Shown here: positions 30,488-40,202 of the stretch, one piece after another
Position numbering within the stretch: position 1 is the first letter of the stretch
How the letters are laid out: each line of letters opens with the position of its first letter
DNA from: Endotrypanum monterogeii
Taxonomy: Eukaryota > Euglenozoa > Kinetoplastea > Trypanosomatida > Trypanosomatidae
Assembly (NCBI GenBank): GCA_000333855.2
Contig: CM007341.1
Location: 663,934-727,933 of the forward strand
Direction of reading: 5' to 3'
DNA length: 64,000 nt
Notes under the pieces: model-generated
What the model saw: the letters and a program-made list of their open reading frames with translations, nothing else
What the model was told of the DNA's origin: nothing
Database searches by the model: none
Made by a program: the position numbers and the translations under genes

Positions 30488-30926
30488 CACGTAAAGGCGC
30501 CGGGGCTACACCCAACCAAAGAACATGAGTCCTTGGACACAGAAAAAGAAGCAAAAAAAAATTGCGAAGAGGTTCATCAGATGGTGGAAAAGCTTGAAGA
30601 ACAGCCCACGAGGCGCTAGCACACAAAACTGCTTCGCGCCAGTATTTGCAGGATTAAGACAGAATCCAGCTCCAGAAAATTACTGCAGTTCGACATTCCT
30701 GAGGAGACGCATTGTTGTTAGAAGCTTCGCTTGCTTTTCTTTGAGGCTCCTATCAGAGGAGAACGCGAATGTTCGAGTGGAAAAGATGAGATGCAAATTT
30801 TTCGAATTGATCGGAAACAAAACAATGGTTGAAATAGGAAACCTTTTCAGTGTTCAGGTTTTTCGTTGTTGCACGAAGCCTAGCTCTATATACTTTTCGT
30901 GATGCAACACTATACGCACGCCTTTA
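30488..30926. other. Intergenic, no gene seen
   Basis: 439-bp spacer. A 125-codon plus-strand frame in it is antisense to the unit and starts by chance; no domain. Confidence 0.6.
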
Positions 30927-31622
30927 CTAAATTTGATCCAAATAGTCGCGAAGTTGATCGACACTCAGGATTTCAAAAGTATTCCCTGTAACACGGCCCA
31001 CCTGGGTGTTTTCTGGAGTCATCTTGCCGTCAAACCCTTCTTTCAATGTCAACAAAGCGGTGTGCACAGCGTCCTCCAGCTCAATATCCGTAGTATAGCG
31101 CTTTTCTAAGAATGCCTTTGCATCGGAGCTTCCGGTACCAATCGCTGTTGCCTTCCACGCCCAAAACGTGCCACTAGGGTCTACTTGATATAAATGATAG
31201 CCGTTAGCATCCACTCCAGAGATAAGAAGAGAGCACCCAAAGGGGCGAACGCCGCCTGACTGCGTAAATTCCTGATACAACCCACTGATCTCCCTCACCA
31301 GCTGACTGATCGGAATAGGCTCATGGTACGTCAGACTGTATTGTTGGCAGATCTTTCGTGCTGCGTCGATAAGAACACGGCAATCGGGGCCCATTCCGCT
31401 GTATGTGCAGCCGACATGGTTATCCAGCACGAAAACTTTCAGAATAGATGTGGTATCCATGAGAGTAGAAGGTGCCTTTTTCTTTGCAGCGATGACAACA
31501 CCATCCGTAGCCTTGACGCCAAGCGTAGTCGTTCCTTTTCCCGCTGCTGTCGTGGCATACTCAATCTGAACCAGCTTCCCCGAAGGGCTGAATGTGGTCA
31601 GACCATAAAATGCCTCGGACAT
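30927..31622 (-). CDS. PSMA2: 20S proteasome subunit alpha-2
   Basis: 231 residues from the ATG at 31622; upstream frame sequence is T-rich spacer. The start YGLTTFSPSGKLVQIEYA is the alpha-subunit N-terminal signature with the YxFSP-type gating segment. GTTTLGVKATDGVVIAAKK follows, and the rest aligns in order with alpha-2 (the segment GVRPFGCSLLISG and YQVDPSGTFWAWKA near residues 125-155). Alpha subunits form the outer rings and the gate of the 20S core and have no protease activity themselves. It corresponds, from memory, to the Leishmania chromosome 21 proteasome alpha-2 gene. Confidence 0.96.
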   Translation of the reverse strand: MSEAFYGLTTFSPSGKLVQIEYATTAAGKGTTTLGVKATDGVVIAAKKKAPSTLMDTTSILKVFVLDNHVGCTYSGMGPDCRVLIDAARKICQQYSLTYHEPIPISQLVREISGLYQEFTQSGGVRPFGCSLLISGVDANGYHLYQVDPSGTFWAWKATAIGTGSSDAKAFLEKRYTTDIELEDAVHTALLTLKEGFDGKMTPENTQVGRVTGNTFEILSVDQLRDYLDQI

Positions 31623-32391
31623 TTTCACGTGAAGCACTCTTTTGAGTATGACGACGACAAGATCGATTAATCTTTGCTGATGTGGAAGTAAAAACGAAAA
31701 AAAAAAGCGTACTTGAGTGCCTGTGTGTGAGAAAACAGCGACTGTAGGGAGAAGGAAAAACTGGGTGCAGTATAGTTGAAAGGGAAGGAGATTGGGCAAA
31801 GTCGAAAGAAAAAAAAAGCGATGTTTGTGGTGTAATACATCCGTCAAAAAAATATATATGTTTACCGTTAATTTGAAGGATAGACGAAGAGTTGAAAAAG
31901 AAAGCAAAATCGAGTGGGGAAACGAATAATCCAGTAGGTGTCATACAGACCTGTTGCATGTCACTATACCCACTGACGCAGCATGTTAGAATTTATATTC
32001 TGCTTCCTTTCCAGGAATACAAAGATGTCGAACATGCTTTTGCATATACAAAGATGCTCTGGATTGGAGATGCACACCTTAGCGATGTCGAATAAGGTGC
32101 AGCCTTAGTATTCTCTACACGGAAGACTTCGAAGAATATCTTCTTTTCATATTTGAAAGGTATGTCTATAAGACTAAGAACAGTCATGAACAAAGCCACA
32201 TTGACTACTTTTATAGAGAAAAAGAAAGGTATCCTTTTCTCACTACCTACAGAAAAAAACTCCTACGCTGATTTTGATAACCCATCAGAAGGCACAGACG
32301 GAATAAAAGAACTACAAACCATCTCAGAATTGTGTACTCAAAGAGAAGGATGAAAACAATCTCTGGAGCATAAAAACTTGACATCCATGAC
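31623..32391. other. Intergenic, 0.8 kb
   Basis: Notably AT-rich spacer between alpha-2 and COX VI, with A runs (T tracts in the transcript) at 31690-31710 and 31810-31820. No gene seen. Confidence 0.6.
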
Positions 32392-32865
32392 TTATGCAGA
32401 GACAGGCTTTTTCCCTAGCACGAACATATCGTGGAGGATCGGTGCTTTCTCGCGCCAGTCCACGGCACTGGGATCGTATAGAGGCTCAAAGTTGCGATCG
32501 AGCCAGTATTCGTACGCGCCCTTTCGGTTTGTCTTTACCGGCTGATAAAGCGGCTCGAATTCTTTCCAGGGCTTTACACCATAAAGAACAGTGTGATCGA
32601 AGTGTCCGAGAGCCCGCTTCTCCTCCCACTTCTCCAGCCAGGTCTCGTGCATCATGCGCTCGACGTACCAACGCATTTTCTTGCACATTGAATGTTCCTC
32701 ACCCCAGTTGCCGATGCAATGAAGCCACTGGTAGTAGGCCAAAATACCGTTTTTCTGTTTGTTCGTCGTTGCACAGAACCGGGGATCGCTGAAGTCCGTG
32801 AAGTGCGGCATAGCCGGCATTTCTTCACGCTGGATCTTATACTTCCTATGGTCCTCGTGAGGCAT
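32392..32865 (-). CDS. COXVI: Cytochrome c oxidase subunit VI (COX6B-like)
   Basis: 157 residues, ATG start. The central part (about 25-90) has SDPRF, then NG.LAYYQWLHC, SMCKKM.WYVERM and W.EKWEEKRALGHF, which match the COX6B pattern. COX6B lies on the intermembrane-space face of complex IV and normally has a CHCH fold with two disulfides. Here only the inner cysteine pair (C-x10-C) is kept; the outer pair is replaced (Cys to Gly and Cys to a non-Cys residue). The C-terminal 60 residues (WKEFEPLYQP...) are an extension typical of the trypanosomatid subunit. It has no presequence, as expected for this import route. Confidence 0.9.
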   Translation of the reverse strand: MPHEDHRKYKIQREEMPAMPHFTDFSDPRFCATTNKQKNGILAYYQWLHCIGNWGEEHSMCKKMRWYVERMMHETWLEKWEEKRALGHFDHTVLYGVKPWKEFEPLYQPVKTNRKGAYEYWLDRNFEPLYDPSAVDWREKAPILHDMFVLGKKPVSA

Positions 32866-33302
32866 TTTCGATTGTTCTGATTAGCAGCAGTTTTTTTTCA
32901 GCAAGATAAAGCCAGCGAATAATGCACTTCAATACGAGGGAAAAAAAAAAGGCACGGGAGTGTGAGGTTATCATGGTTAAGTCCTGGGAAACTCGGAAAC
33001 ATCAAGCTGAAAACGCATACTCGCATGTGAATCAAAACAGAGCGTAAGCATAAGGGTTCTCTGAAAGACTATTTCCACAGAAACTGCACTACTTTAGAGA
33101 AGCGAGGTAGCGAAGTGTTGTCCCTCGACTAGAACTTGCAACATACCCAGTTGCGGCTTACTGCTGAAGGTCTTACCCAGTTGGCCGTGGAGGCTAGAAA
33201 AATGAAGCACTCACAGACCACATTAGTTTTTTTTTAATTTTCGGAGATGCTTTATGAAAGAAGAAAAAGGAAAAACACAGCGCAAAAGCACTTCATTGAC
33301 AC
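32866..33302. other. Intergenic, no gene seen
   Basis: 437-bp spacer between COX VI and L32 with an A run at 32940-32951. Confidence 0.6.
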
Positions 33303-33704
33303 CTACAGGTTAGCCACCTTGCGTAGCTTCGCGTTTCCGTTAGCCAGGCGCACATCAAGCTCCATAGCCTTGCGAACAATGGCTTTGCGCTTGCGGGCAC
33401 CGACGGTGTGCGAAATGACACCTGCATACTTGCGGTTCTGCATCACAAGCATGTACAGATCCTCCACATTGTTGACAGGGAAGTTTCGAAAACCCGATGG
33501 AGTCACATACTTGGTCGCGCGATCGCTACCGTAACCCTTGTTTGGCATCGCCTTCTGCCCCTTGTAGCGACGGCGAACAGGGGAATCCTCACCACGCGGC
33601 TTGCGCCAGCTAGAGCTGAGCTGCGGGAAGAGCTCATAGCGATGGCGAGTGAACCGCTTTGTGCGCTTCTTCACAATCGCCTTGGAAACGAACGGCTTGA
33701 CCAT
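33303..33704 (-). CDS. RPL32: 60S ribosomal protein L32 (eL32)
   Basis: 133 residues, ATG start. Full-length match in order to eL32: VKK.TK.F.RH near the N-terminus, WRKPRGEDSPVRRRYKGQ at about 33-50, MPNKGYGSD..TK, PSGFR.F.V.N and a C-terminal NRKAIV-like helix (KRKAIVRKAMEL). Very basic, as expected for a protein of the large ribosomal subunit. It is the third gene from the start of the leftward unit. Confidence 0.97.
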   Translation of the reverse strand: MVKPFVSKAIVKKRTKRFTRHRYELFPQLSSSWRKPRGEDSPVRRRYKGQKAMPNKGYGSDRATKYVTPSGFRNFPVNNVEDLYMLVMQNRKYAGVISHTVGARKRKAIVRKAMELDVRLANGNAKLRKVANL

Positions 33705-34152
33705 CTTTGTGTGCTTCGCAACCGCTGAGAGTCAACAGCAAATGTTGAGCCCCGAAAAGAAAAAAAAAGAGAGATGACCAAGAGATAAAAGACGAGGACA
33801 CCGAGTGGAAAACGAAGAAAAGAATGGATAAACTACAGATAAGATACGCATCCAGCATCTAACGCTTGTCAGCAACTTCAACTCGTGTGAAAATTCCATA
33901 TCGAAAAATAGACGGTGAGATCACGTTTTTTCGGCTAGGTACTAGAGAAACAATGCAGCCTCAGATTCACCGAAGTGCTAGAGTAATATGTTTCTTTTTT
34001 TTTTTTAAGTTTTTTTTTGAGCATCTCTACCAAAAAGATACGTTGTAGGATATGTGTCTCTGTAAATGGGAACAGTTTTCTGAAGAAAGCAATAAGCACA
34101 AGGTCCATTGATAGACACTGAGTTTGTCACACAAAGGCACAGTGATAAAGAG
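33705..34152. other. Intergenic, no gene seen
   Basis: 448-bp spacer. A T-rich run lies at 34000-34020; the A-rich block at 33760-33772 is the polypyrimidine tract of L32 in the transcript. Confidence 0.6.
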
Positions 34153-34542
34153 TCACCGGTTACCAGTTAGTTTGTTTTTTCTTCCCGTCTTCTTTGCTCG
34201 GTGAGTGTAAGTCCTGCGAATCTTGGTGTCGGACTGGAGGCGACTCGCAGCAGCAAAGAAGGCGACTCTGTCAATGGCCGTTGTGACGGTGATATGCCCC
34301 TTGCTACATTGAATGTAGAAAACCGGAGTATCCCCATCTGGGTAAACGCTGCTGTTCGGGCAATGGCTAACGAGGCGAGCATCCCAGCCCAAATGGGTGA
34401 GATACGAGGATACTCTTCGCTTGTACGTGAGACACAGCTGCCCATATCGTGAGCTGCATCGCTGGCATATTTCCACGTCGCCAATGTTTAGAAGTTTTTC
34501 TTGCTTCCGGCAAAACAGGCAAAGTTGCTTCAATGCTTCCAT
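34153..34542 (-). CDS. Small four-cysteine zinc-ribbon protein, first gene of the leftward unit
   Basis: 129 residues, ATG start. The N-terminus has C8-x2-C11 and C26-x2-C29 with 14 residues between the pairs, a compact zinc-ribbon. The middle contains short strand-like segments (VFYIQCSKGHITVTTAIDRVAFF) and the C-terminus is strongly basic (TYTHRAKKTGRKNK), which suggests contact with nucleic acid or a nuclear signal. I do not recognise the family. Position directly beside the divergent strand switch makes its promoter-proximal transcription certain if the switch is the initiation site. Confidence 0.75.
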   Translation of the reverse strand: MEALKQLCLFCRKQEKLLNIGDVEICQRCSSRYGQLCLTYKRRVSSYLTHLGWDARLVSHCPNSSVYPDGDTPVFYIQCSKGHITVTTAIDRVAFFAAASRLQSDTKIRRTYTHRAKKTGRKNKLTGNR

Positions 34543-35300
34543 TTTGCGGCTATGGTGAAGGTGAAACCATGGAAACGTGCAGAAAAGGGGAAGATTAGAG
34601 GGTGATTAAATCTCATCAGCGTTGCGTTTGTACCCGGTAGGCCAACCTAAGGTAGAACGGCTTAGCGCAGAAGAGTGTTGGGCGTGAAACACAAGAAAGT
34701 GTTGCGGTTGCTGGAAAGTACCCAGAACAAATACTCTGCCTGGTTCGGTCATTCATGCTTGGGTTAAATCAAAGCTGATAACGTACATACCAAGTGAGGG
34801 GGAAATCGATAGACGTTGCAATTAACATTATTAGCGACTTCAGGAGACTGGATGTTCGCTGTTTTTTTCAAGTCACTGGCACGAATGGCCAAAACTGAAC
34901 AGTCAACACCAAAGGGCGGGGGGGGGGGGCGGGGGATGTTTGTGAATCAAAATCTTTGCCTATTCTTTCAACATGAAACGATGTAAAGGGGGGTTCGAAT
35001 AAACCTGCTCCAGAACCCAATTACGGTGGTTTACTGATATGTTTTTCAACCACTGAACAAAAACCTTCCCCAGCACACAGATGTGAGCCTCAAGTGTATA
35101 TATACAAAATTCAGGGACGCAATTACAAGATTTTCACGCCTTAGCGATTATTTCCAACCTCACGATTTCATGCATCTTGTCAATTTCTCTCACCGTCACG
35201 TACGCGGATAATTTCCTCGAAACTGAATCCTCTCCTCAGTAGCAGTATACGGGGGCAAGAACTCAACAAAAAAACTAACCTTTGCAGCGCAACTAGCCAC
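34543..35300. promoter_or_regulatory. Divergent strand-switch region (transcription start region)
   Basis: All supported genes to the left are on the minus strand and all to the right on the plus strand, so this 758-bp gap is a divergent strand switch. In trypanosomatids such regions are where RNA polymerase II starts both polycistronic units, usually without a sequence-specific promoter but with modified or variant histones. It holds a G-rich block at 34914-34935 and otherwise AT-rich DNA with no gene. Confidence 0.9.
34914..34935 (+). promoter_or_regulatory. Poly-G block inside the strand switch
   Basis: A run of 12 G (34918-34929) with shorter G-runs on both sides separated by single C residues. 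Poly-G tracts are reported as a feature of trypanosomatid transcription start regions. A functional role here is inference. Confidence 0.6.
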
Positions 35301-35819
35301 ATGTCCACACCAAAAGAGCCTCCGGACCAGAGCCGGAAATTCGGCTTCAAAGAAACGCGTGAGCAATACCAACAGCGTAAAAAAGAAGAAAAACACTTGA
35401 AATGGACAAATAAACTGTCAAAAGAACACATTGGAAAGCTGCAGACCGAGTTGGACTCTTTAAACAGAGCCCAGTTTTTAACGCCCCAGCAAAACGAGCG
35501 GAAGCGCCTGGTACACCGTATGATCCTCGGCCTCGAGGCGATGGAGAATAAAGAATCAGTAACGACCCCTGTCGTACTTGCTACAAAACCAACTGACGAG
35601 TCAGACTCCGACGACGATCTTTTTTTCACGAAAGACGCCGTGACAAGTGACGAACACAAGCGTCTTTTTGTGCCCCGCTCGATTCGCAGAAAACCCGAGA
35701 CGAAACCGGTCGAGGAGAAGATAACTATTCAGCAGCTTGCTGAGGACGCTGAGAAGGAGCTTCTCGCTGCCGTGGGTGACGATGACGATGCAGAGTCGTT
35801 TCTCGACTCTCTGCTATGA
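35301..35819 (+). CDS. WBP11-like charged nuclear protein, hypothetical
   Basis: 172 residues, ATG start; first gene of the rightward unit. The N-terminal 75 residues are a highly charged helix (KETREQYQQRKKEEKHLKW, then a segment of about 30 residues ending NERKRLVHRMIL), similar in layout to the N-terminal Wbp11 domain of splicing factor WBP11, whose pattern is a basic helix, a linker and a second basic helix. The C-terminal half has acidic clusters (SDSDDDLFF, DDDDAESF) and a basic patch (RSIRRKPETK). The resemblance is suggestive only; a general charged scaffold protein is possible. Confidence 0.8.
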   Translation: MSTPKEPPDQSRKFGFKETREQYQQRKKEEKHLKWTNKLSKEHIGKLQTELDSLNRAQFLTPQQNERKRLVHRMILGLEAMENKESVTTPVVLATKPTDESDSDDDLFFTKDAVTSDEHKRLFVPRSIRRKPETKPVEEKITIQQLAEDAEKELLAAVGDDDDAESFLDSLL

Positions 35820-36390
35820 TTATGCGGTGGCTTGTGGTGCATTACCTTGACGAGGCAGCATTCACGCACATTGATGCTGCCAAAGAGCAAAAAATACTAT
35901 TGACTCCAAGAAGGTGTTATGAAGGTCGACACCAAAATGTGTAATCCGGTTTTGTCTCCCACGAGAAGTAAGCTTCAGAGACTGGTTTGCTACTATCCCC
36001 TGAGATCCAGCCTTCCGAGTAAGTATGGCATCAATTTAATAAATTTGAAGAAAAAGAACACAGGAAAACCGATACTGAAACGTGAGCCTCATGTCTTAGT
36101 CGTAGTTTGACGTGGGGGGAAGGTAACAAGTAAACTGTCCCTCCTCAAAAATCTATATATTTTTAGTAACGTGGCTTTTGCCGGAGTCCATGGTCTGAAA
36201 ACGATGTTTTTACTTGTCTCTGATTCCATGTCATGCTAATTTTTTTTCGTTTAAAAAAAAAACTAAAGGAACTAGGTCAAATATATATATATATATATAT
36301 ATGTATATGTATCATTCCCGTTTCTCCATCTATTTTTTTCAGACGCAATAAAACGCACGTTGAAGTTTTGGTAATGCGTGAGACACTAGA
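35820..36390. other. Intergenic, no gene seen
   Basis: 571-bp AT-rich spacer with an AT tract at 36280-36302 and a T-rich splice tract at 36330-36343 upstream of the TUTase ATG. Confidence 0.6.
36280..36302. repeat. (AT)n microsatellite
   Basis: About 11 uninterrupted AT units. Confidence 0.9.
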
Positions 36391-37467
36391 ATGAGCAGGA
36401 TAATCACAAACATTTCTGAGAGAATACTATCGCAGCAGCGCTACTTACACATTCTAGAACAAGGAAAATGGCTACAGGGTTTGCTAAAAGATTTTTCCCT
36501 TTGTGGGGATCAAAAAAATGATGTGATTTTTCGTTCTCCAGTCGTTTTGCCGTACGGTTCTGTTGTGTCCGGCACTTCTTTTACAGATGGTGATGCCGAC
36601 TATGCAGTTTCTTTCCCAATTGCCTCGGGAAATCCGCGAGGGAGTGCTCCACGCGTTATCGAACGTGAACATCAAGAAAGGTTTCTTTCAGATATATTCG
36701 CTCACATCAAGAGGGTCAATAGCGATGTCGAGCTGTGCCCACAACGAGTATTTCGTGCAAGAGTGCCCATCGTCCAGTATGTGCGCAAAAGTGCTAGGGA
36801 AACCACAAAATTTGATCTTTCCCTTTCCCTAGATGGTCTCAAAAACTCTTTGCTAATTAGGCAGTACATGGCGGGTGATCCGAGACTCCGGCTGGGGTTC
36901 TTAAGCGCCAAACATTGGGGAAAGGAGCACAAAATACTAAATGCACGACGAGGATGGATATCACCGTATGCGCTCTCCATCATGTACATTCACTTCATGA
37001 AGGAAACAGGCCGTACGAGTCTGTGCTTCGAAGAGAGTGCCCTTAGTGAAAGAGTAAATTTTATCGTTTCTATTGCCGCGGAATGTCAAGGTGACATGAG
37101 CCATGTCGACGAGTTGGCGTCTGTATTGCCTTTGCAGGAGACGGATATTTCCCTTGTACAGAAGGACGTATTTGATTTTTTCTCCTTTTATGGCACTCCT
37201 GGAGATTTTGATTTCGATTCTTCCGTAGTTGATATCCGCTCACGAGATCGCTTTACCTGCAAAGACCAGTGGTGCTCTTCCTTAGACAAGCTTGATGAAA
37301 GGGAGCGCTGGGACCTTCTCGGCCATGAGGTAATTTTCGTCCGGGATCCCTTCGAACCTCACAACCTTGGGCGAAGCGTAGATTTCTTCCGAGGCGAAGA
37401 AATAAGAGAGAAATTTCGAACTGCGGCAGCGAAGAAAGAACCTCTTACCTTTTTGGCGTCGATTTAA
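36391..37467 (+). CDS. Minimal terminal uridylyltransferase / non-canonical nucleotidyltransferase
   Basis: 358 residues, ATG start. The catalytic domain has the GS signature PYGSVVSG (Gly56, Ser57) followed by DGDADYAV with the two metal-binding acids Asp68 and Asp70, and the third acid Asp142 in KFDLSLS. A central helical domain with HWGKEH and GWISPYALSIMY (about 175-200) matches the PAP/25A-associated region. The size is close to the minimal trypanosomatid TUTases (TUT4 and MEAT1 type), which lack the large inserts of RET1 and RET2. These enzymes add uridines to RNA 3' ends. Sequence alone does not settle which one this is or whether it acts in cytoplasm or mitochondrion. Codon use is notably AT-rich. 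Confidence 0.88.
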   Translation: MSRIITNISERILSQQRYLHILEQGKWLQGLLKDFSLCGDQKNDVIFRSPVVLPYGSVVSGTSFTDGDADYAVSFPIASGNPRGSAPRVIEREHQERFLSDIFAHIKRVNSDVELCPQRVFRARVPIVQYVRKSARETTKFDLSLSLDGLKNSLLIRQYMAGDPRLRLGFLSAKHWGKEHKILNARRGWISPYALSIMYIHFMKETGRTSLCFEESALSERVNFIVSIAAECQGDMSHVDELASVLPLQETDISLVQKDVFDFFSFYGTPGDFDFDSSVVDIRSRDRFTCKDQWCSSLDKLDERERWDLLGHEVIFVRDPFEPHNLGRSVDFFRGEEIREKFRTAAAKKEPLTFLASI

Positions 37468-38023
37468 TCCCAACGGCGAATGGAATCAAGGACAACAGAC
37501 TGTAATGGCAGTAGTAATTCTGTTCCAGGATTTCTTTTTCTGATGCACTGTAGGGTGAGCCAACTTTTTTTTTTTTTCGTAACGAAACAGAGGTGGAATC
37601 TCTTTCTCGAGGGAAATCCGCAATAAGCTAAGAGAAGAGCTCGTAGGCTGCTTTCAGGTTGCAGAGTTTCCAGTGAAAACTCAAGGGGTGCTTCTCGGTT
37701 GCTACTCAGGTACTGCAATACGTTTCTCAACGCAGTCGGGGTGAAAAAATAGCAATTCTGTGTGATCTTATCTCCCAGTACCACTTTGGTATGCGAGGCT
37801 TTTTTTTTCTCCGAAGAGAAGAGGCATTAACAAGCAATGATTCGACTCATTCTTTTTTCTCCTCGTTGTTGTATATCTATCGTTTCGGAACACCTCGTAT
37901 TCACGCTTAACATTTTTACATCCCACGTACAAACAACAACTGAAAAAAATAAACTTGACCTTTTGTCTTTTTTCTCATCACTTTGACGTTGTTGTAGTGG
38001 GACATTTTATTCGTTGTCGCTAA
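37468..38023. other. Intergenic, no gene seen
   Basis: 556-bp spacer with T-rich runs at 37565-37578 and 37800-37810; the stretch at 37960-38010 is pyrimidine-rich ahead of the PHD-SET start. Confidence 0.6.
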
Positions 38024-39184
38024 ATGGCTGCTGTGATACCAACCGCTTGTGAGGATTGGTCTCTCAATATAGATGATGAATCCACAAAGCGCTTTTGGTG
38101 GAACAATACCTACAGCATTAGCCTTTGGGAAGAAACCCTGAAATTTAATAATCAAACTGAAACAATCACGGATAGCGATGTATGGGCCAGATACATTGAA
38201 GTTCAATTACAATGTGTGTTCAAAGTGTGCTCGATTTGTCATTGGCCAGAGGAAAATGTTGATATGAAAATCTGTTGCTACTGTGGTAGTACAGTTCATG
38301 AAACATGCTCAGAGCCCGCAACGCATGAGCAGATCATGTGGAAGCCAGCCAATCTTTCCTACCCAGAGCACATGTGTGCCTGCTTCGATTGCCAGGCAGT
38401 TGAGTACAAAGAAGCTCCTACACCAACGTCTTCGAGGGAGTCTGATAATGCTCGTCGCGCTGTCAAGAGGGCCCTGACAATTTCCGACGAGCTCCCACCG
38501 GCTGCATTTGACAGGGTTCAGAAGCTCTTCCAGGAAGCGGAAACCAAGCCCAATGATGCGGCTCTGCTTTACGATCTGAGATCACTCATGCAGAGCTTTT
38601 TCCAGTCTCCGCAGTCCTTGAAGTTCTTATGTAAAGAGCACATCGCTTCCAAAGGTGGCGGTATAGGTGTGGTGGCGGCCCAGAAAATACCTGCTTTTTC
38701 TATCATTGGTGTCTACCCTGGATACTTGGACTTTCAAAGCGGCGAGCAAACTAAACGTGGTCGTCCAGTTCCCAAGTACGCTTTGATGGAATACAACTGT
38801 GCTAATTACTTCAACGAGGTATTCGTGGAGCTGGAAACCACGTTTACACCTTTTATCAATGAACCAAATGTTGACGAAGAGAGCAATTGTGCATGGATCC
38901 AAGAACCGCACCATAAGGACGGGCGGCTTAGTGTAATTTGCGTGCGTGATATTGCAGAGGGCGAGGAACTCACAATCGGATATGGTCCGATTTACCATCG
39001 CACATACCCTTATTGCTATGACGCGTATGCTTGTCACCACATCGAAACCCATACCGAGTTCCCGTGCTATTCGCTCTGGCATTGGCCTACTCTCCAAGAG
39101 GCAGACGCGAAGTTTGTCTGCTACATTGGCTACAGTAAAGGCGACGATAGGTATACTTTAGTAGAAAATGAAACGTTGCCATAA
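38024..39184 (+). CDS. PHD-finger and SET-domain protein (candidate lysine methyltransferase)
   Basis: 386 residues, ATG start. Residues 69-123 give a complete PHD pattern C-x2-C, C-x2-C, H-x2-C, C-x2-C (Cys69, Cys72, Cys84, Cys87, His92, Cys95, Cys120, Cys123). After a linker, a SET domain spans about 213-323: GGGIGVVAAQKIPAFSIIGVY (strand 1), the pseudo-knot segment FINEPNVDEESNC in place of the usual FxNHSxxPN, and GEELTIGYG for GEELxxDY, with Tyr320 as candidate catalytic Tyr. No cysteine-rich post-SET is evident. SET proteins methylate histone or other lysines. The changed pseudo-knot makes activity uncertain. It lies about 3 kb from the transcription start region. Confidence 0.88.
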   Translation: MAAVIPTACEDWSLNIDDESTKRFWWNNTYSISLWEETLKFNNQTETITDSDVWARYIEVQLQCVFKVCSICHWPEENVDMKICCYCGSTVHETCSEPATHEQIMWKPANLSYPEHMCACFDCQAVEYKEAPTPTSSRESDNARRAVKRALTISDELPPAAFDRVQKLFQEAETKPNDAALLYDLRSLMQSFFQSPQSLKFLCKEHIASKGGGIGVVAAQKIPAFSIIGVYPGYLDFQSGEQTKRGRPVPKYALMEYNCANYFNEVFVELETTFTPFINEPNVDEESNCAWIQEPHHKDGRLSVICVRDIAEGEELTIGYGPIYHRTYPYCYDAYACHHIETHTEFPCYSLWHWPTLQEADAKFVCYIGYSKGDDRYTLVENETLP

Positions 39185-40202
39185 CTACACGCCAAAAAAA
39201 AAAAATAATAATTGGGAAGGCAGGTAACTTGAGAACAGACAGGAGGTGAGGCACGGTCTACAAAATCAGAGCGAAGGCGACGTGGTTCCCTTTTAGTCAC
39301 TGGAGAACGTGAGAATAGTCGGCTTAGTCGTTCAGTAACAGGGTTGTTGCATAGCATCTCACAAGTTGTTTGGTTCTGTTGATGATATTCTTGGATAATA
39401 TGGGAAATAGGTGGGCTGCATATCTTTCCATTTTTTTTTTTCGCTATGATTCCATGTCCCATGATGATGAGGCTCAACTTGGTGTGAGGTATCAAGAAAT
39501 GTCTGCTCATTTTCGAGGTGTCCAAGTCTGTCTCTGCTCGTTTGCCAACGCTGCAAACTTTCTGACGGTAACATTATCAAGTACTTCAACAGCGTAAGCA
39601 AGTGAGGATCGTGCATCACGAGTGACGCTGCCTTTCACGATGTAGATGATGTTTTCCCCGACCTACCTGGGATGGTGTACACTTCCTTCACTGTTCCTGT
39701 ATGAAGATATCTATCGGGGTAACTGGAACACACTCCATTCGTACCTAATCACCATCACTGATAAACTTTCTGAGGCATGGGAAGATATGTGCGGAAATAC
39801 TGGTACGAGAATAGCTGCCCCGAAAAAACCAACAGACTGTTTTGCGAAATATTCATGCAAACACGTTCGTCGAACAGCTGAGTTGATGTAGTTGTAGTGC
39901 GTATCCGTAGATCCCCTCTACCGCGCGATGAACCTTGAATAGGACGGGAGGAGGCGGGCGATATGGAAGGCATATATTCTTGGGTGGCAGTCGGATCTTT
40001 AAGCCTTCCCCCCAAAGTAGCAACCATGATTCTGTGTACAAGATGGGGCTTATTAGTAATATTCTCTTGATCTTTTTCTCTCTTTTTTTTTTTTTCTACG
40101 GCCAACCGTATTTCGCATATTTTTCCTGTCTCAACTTTTATTCAGGTTGTGGTGCTCTTTTTCCTGTGATCGTTGTACCACTAGTCTTTCTCGGTGTTCA
40201 CA
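39185..40202. other. 1-kb gene-free spacer
   Basis: T-rich runs at 39433-39441 and 40083-40096 precede CBF5 and fit splice tracts. The frames in it show no domain. Confidence 0.6.

Noticed and set aside
34985..35005. tRNA B-box-like motif GGTTCGAATAAACC
   Set aside because: No A-box at the right distance and no cloverleaf stems; a short GGTT/AACC hairpin only.
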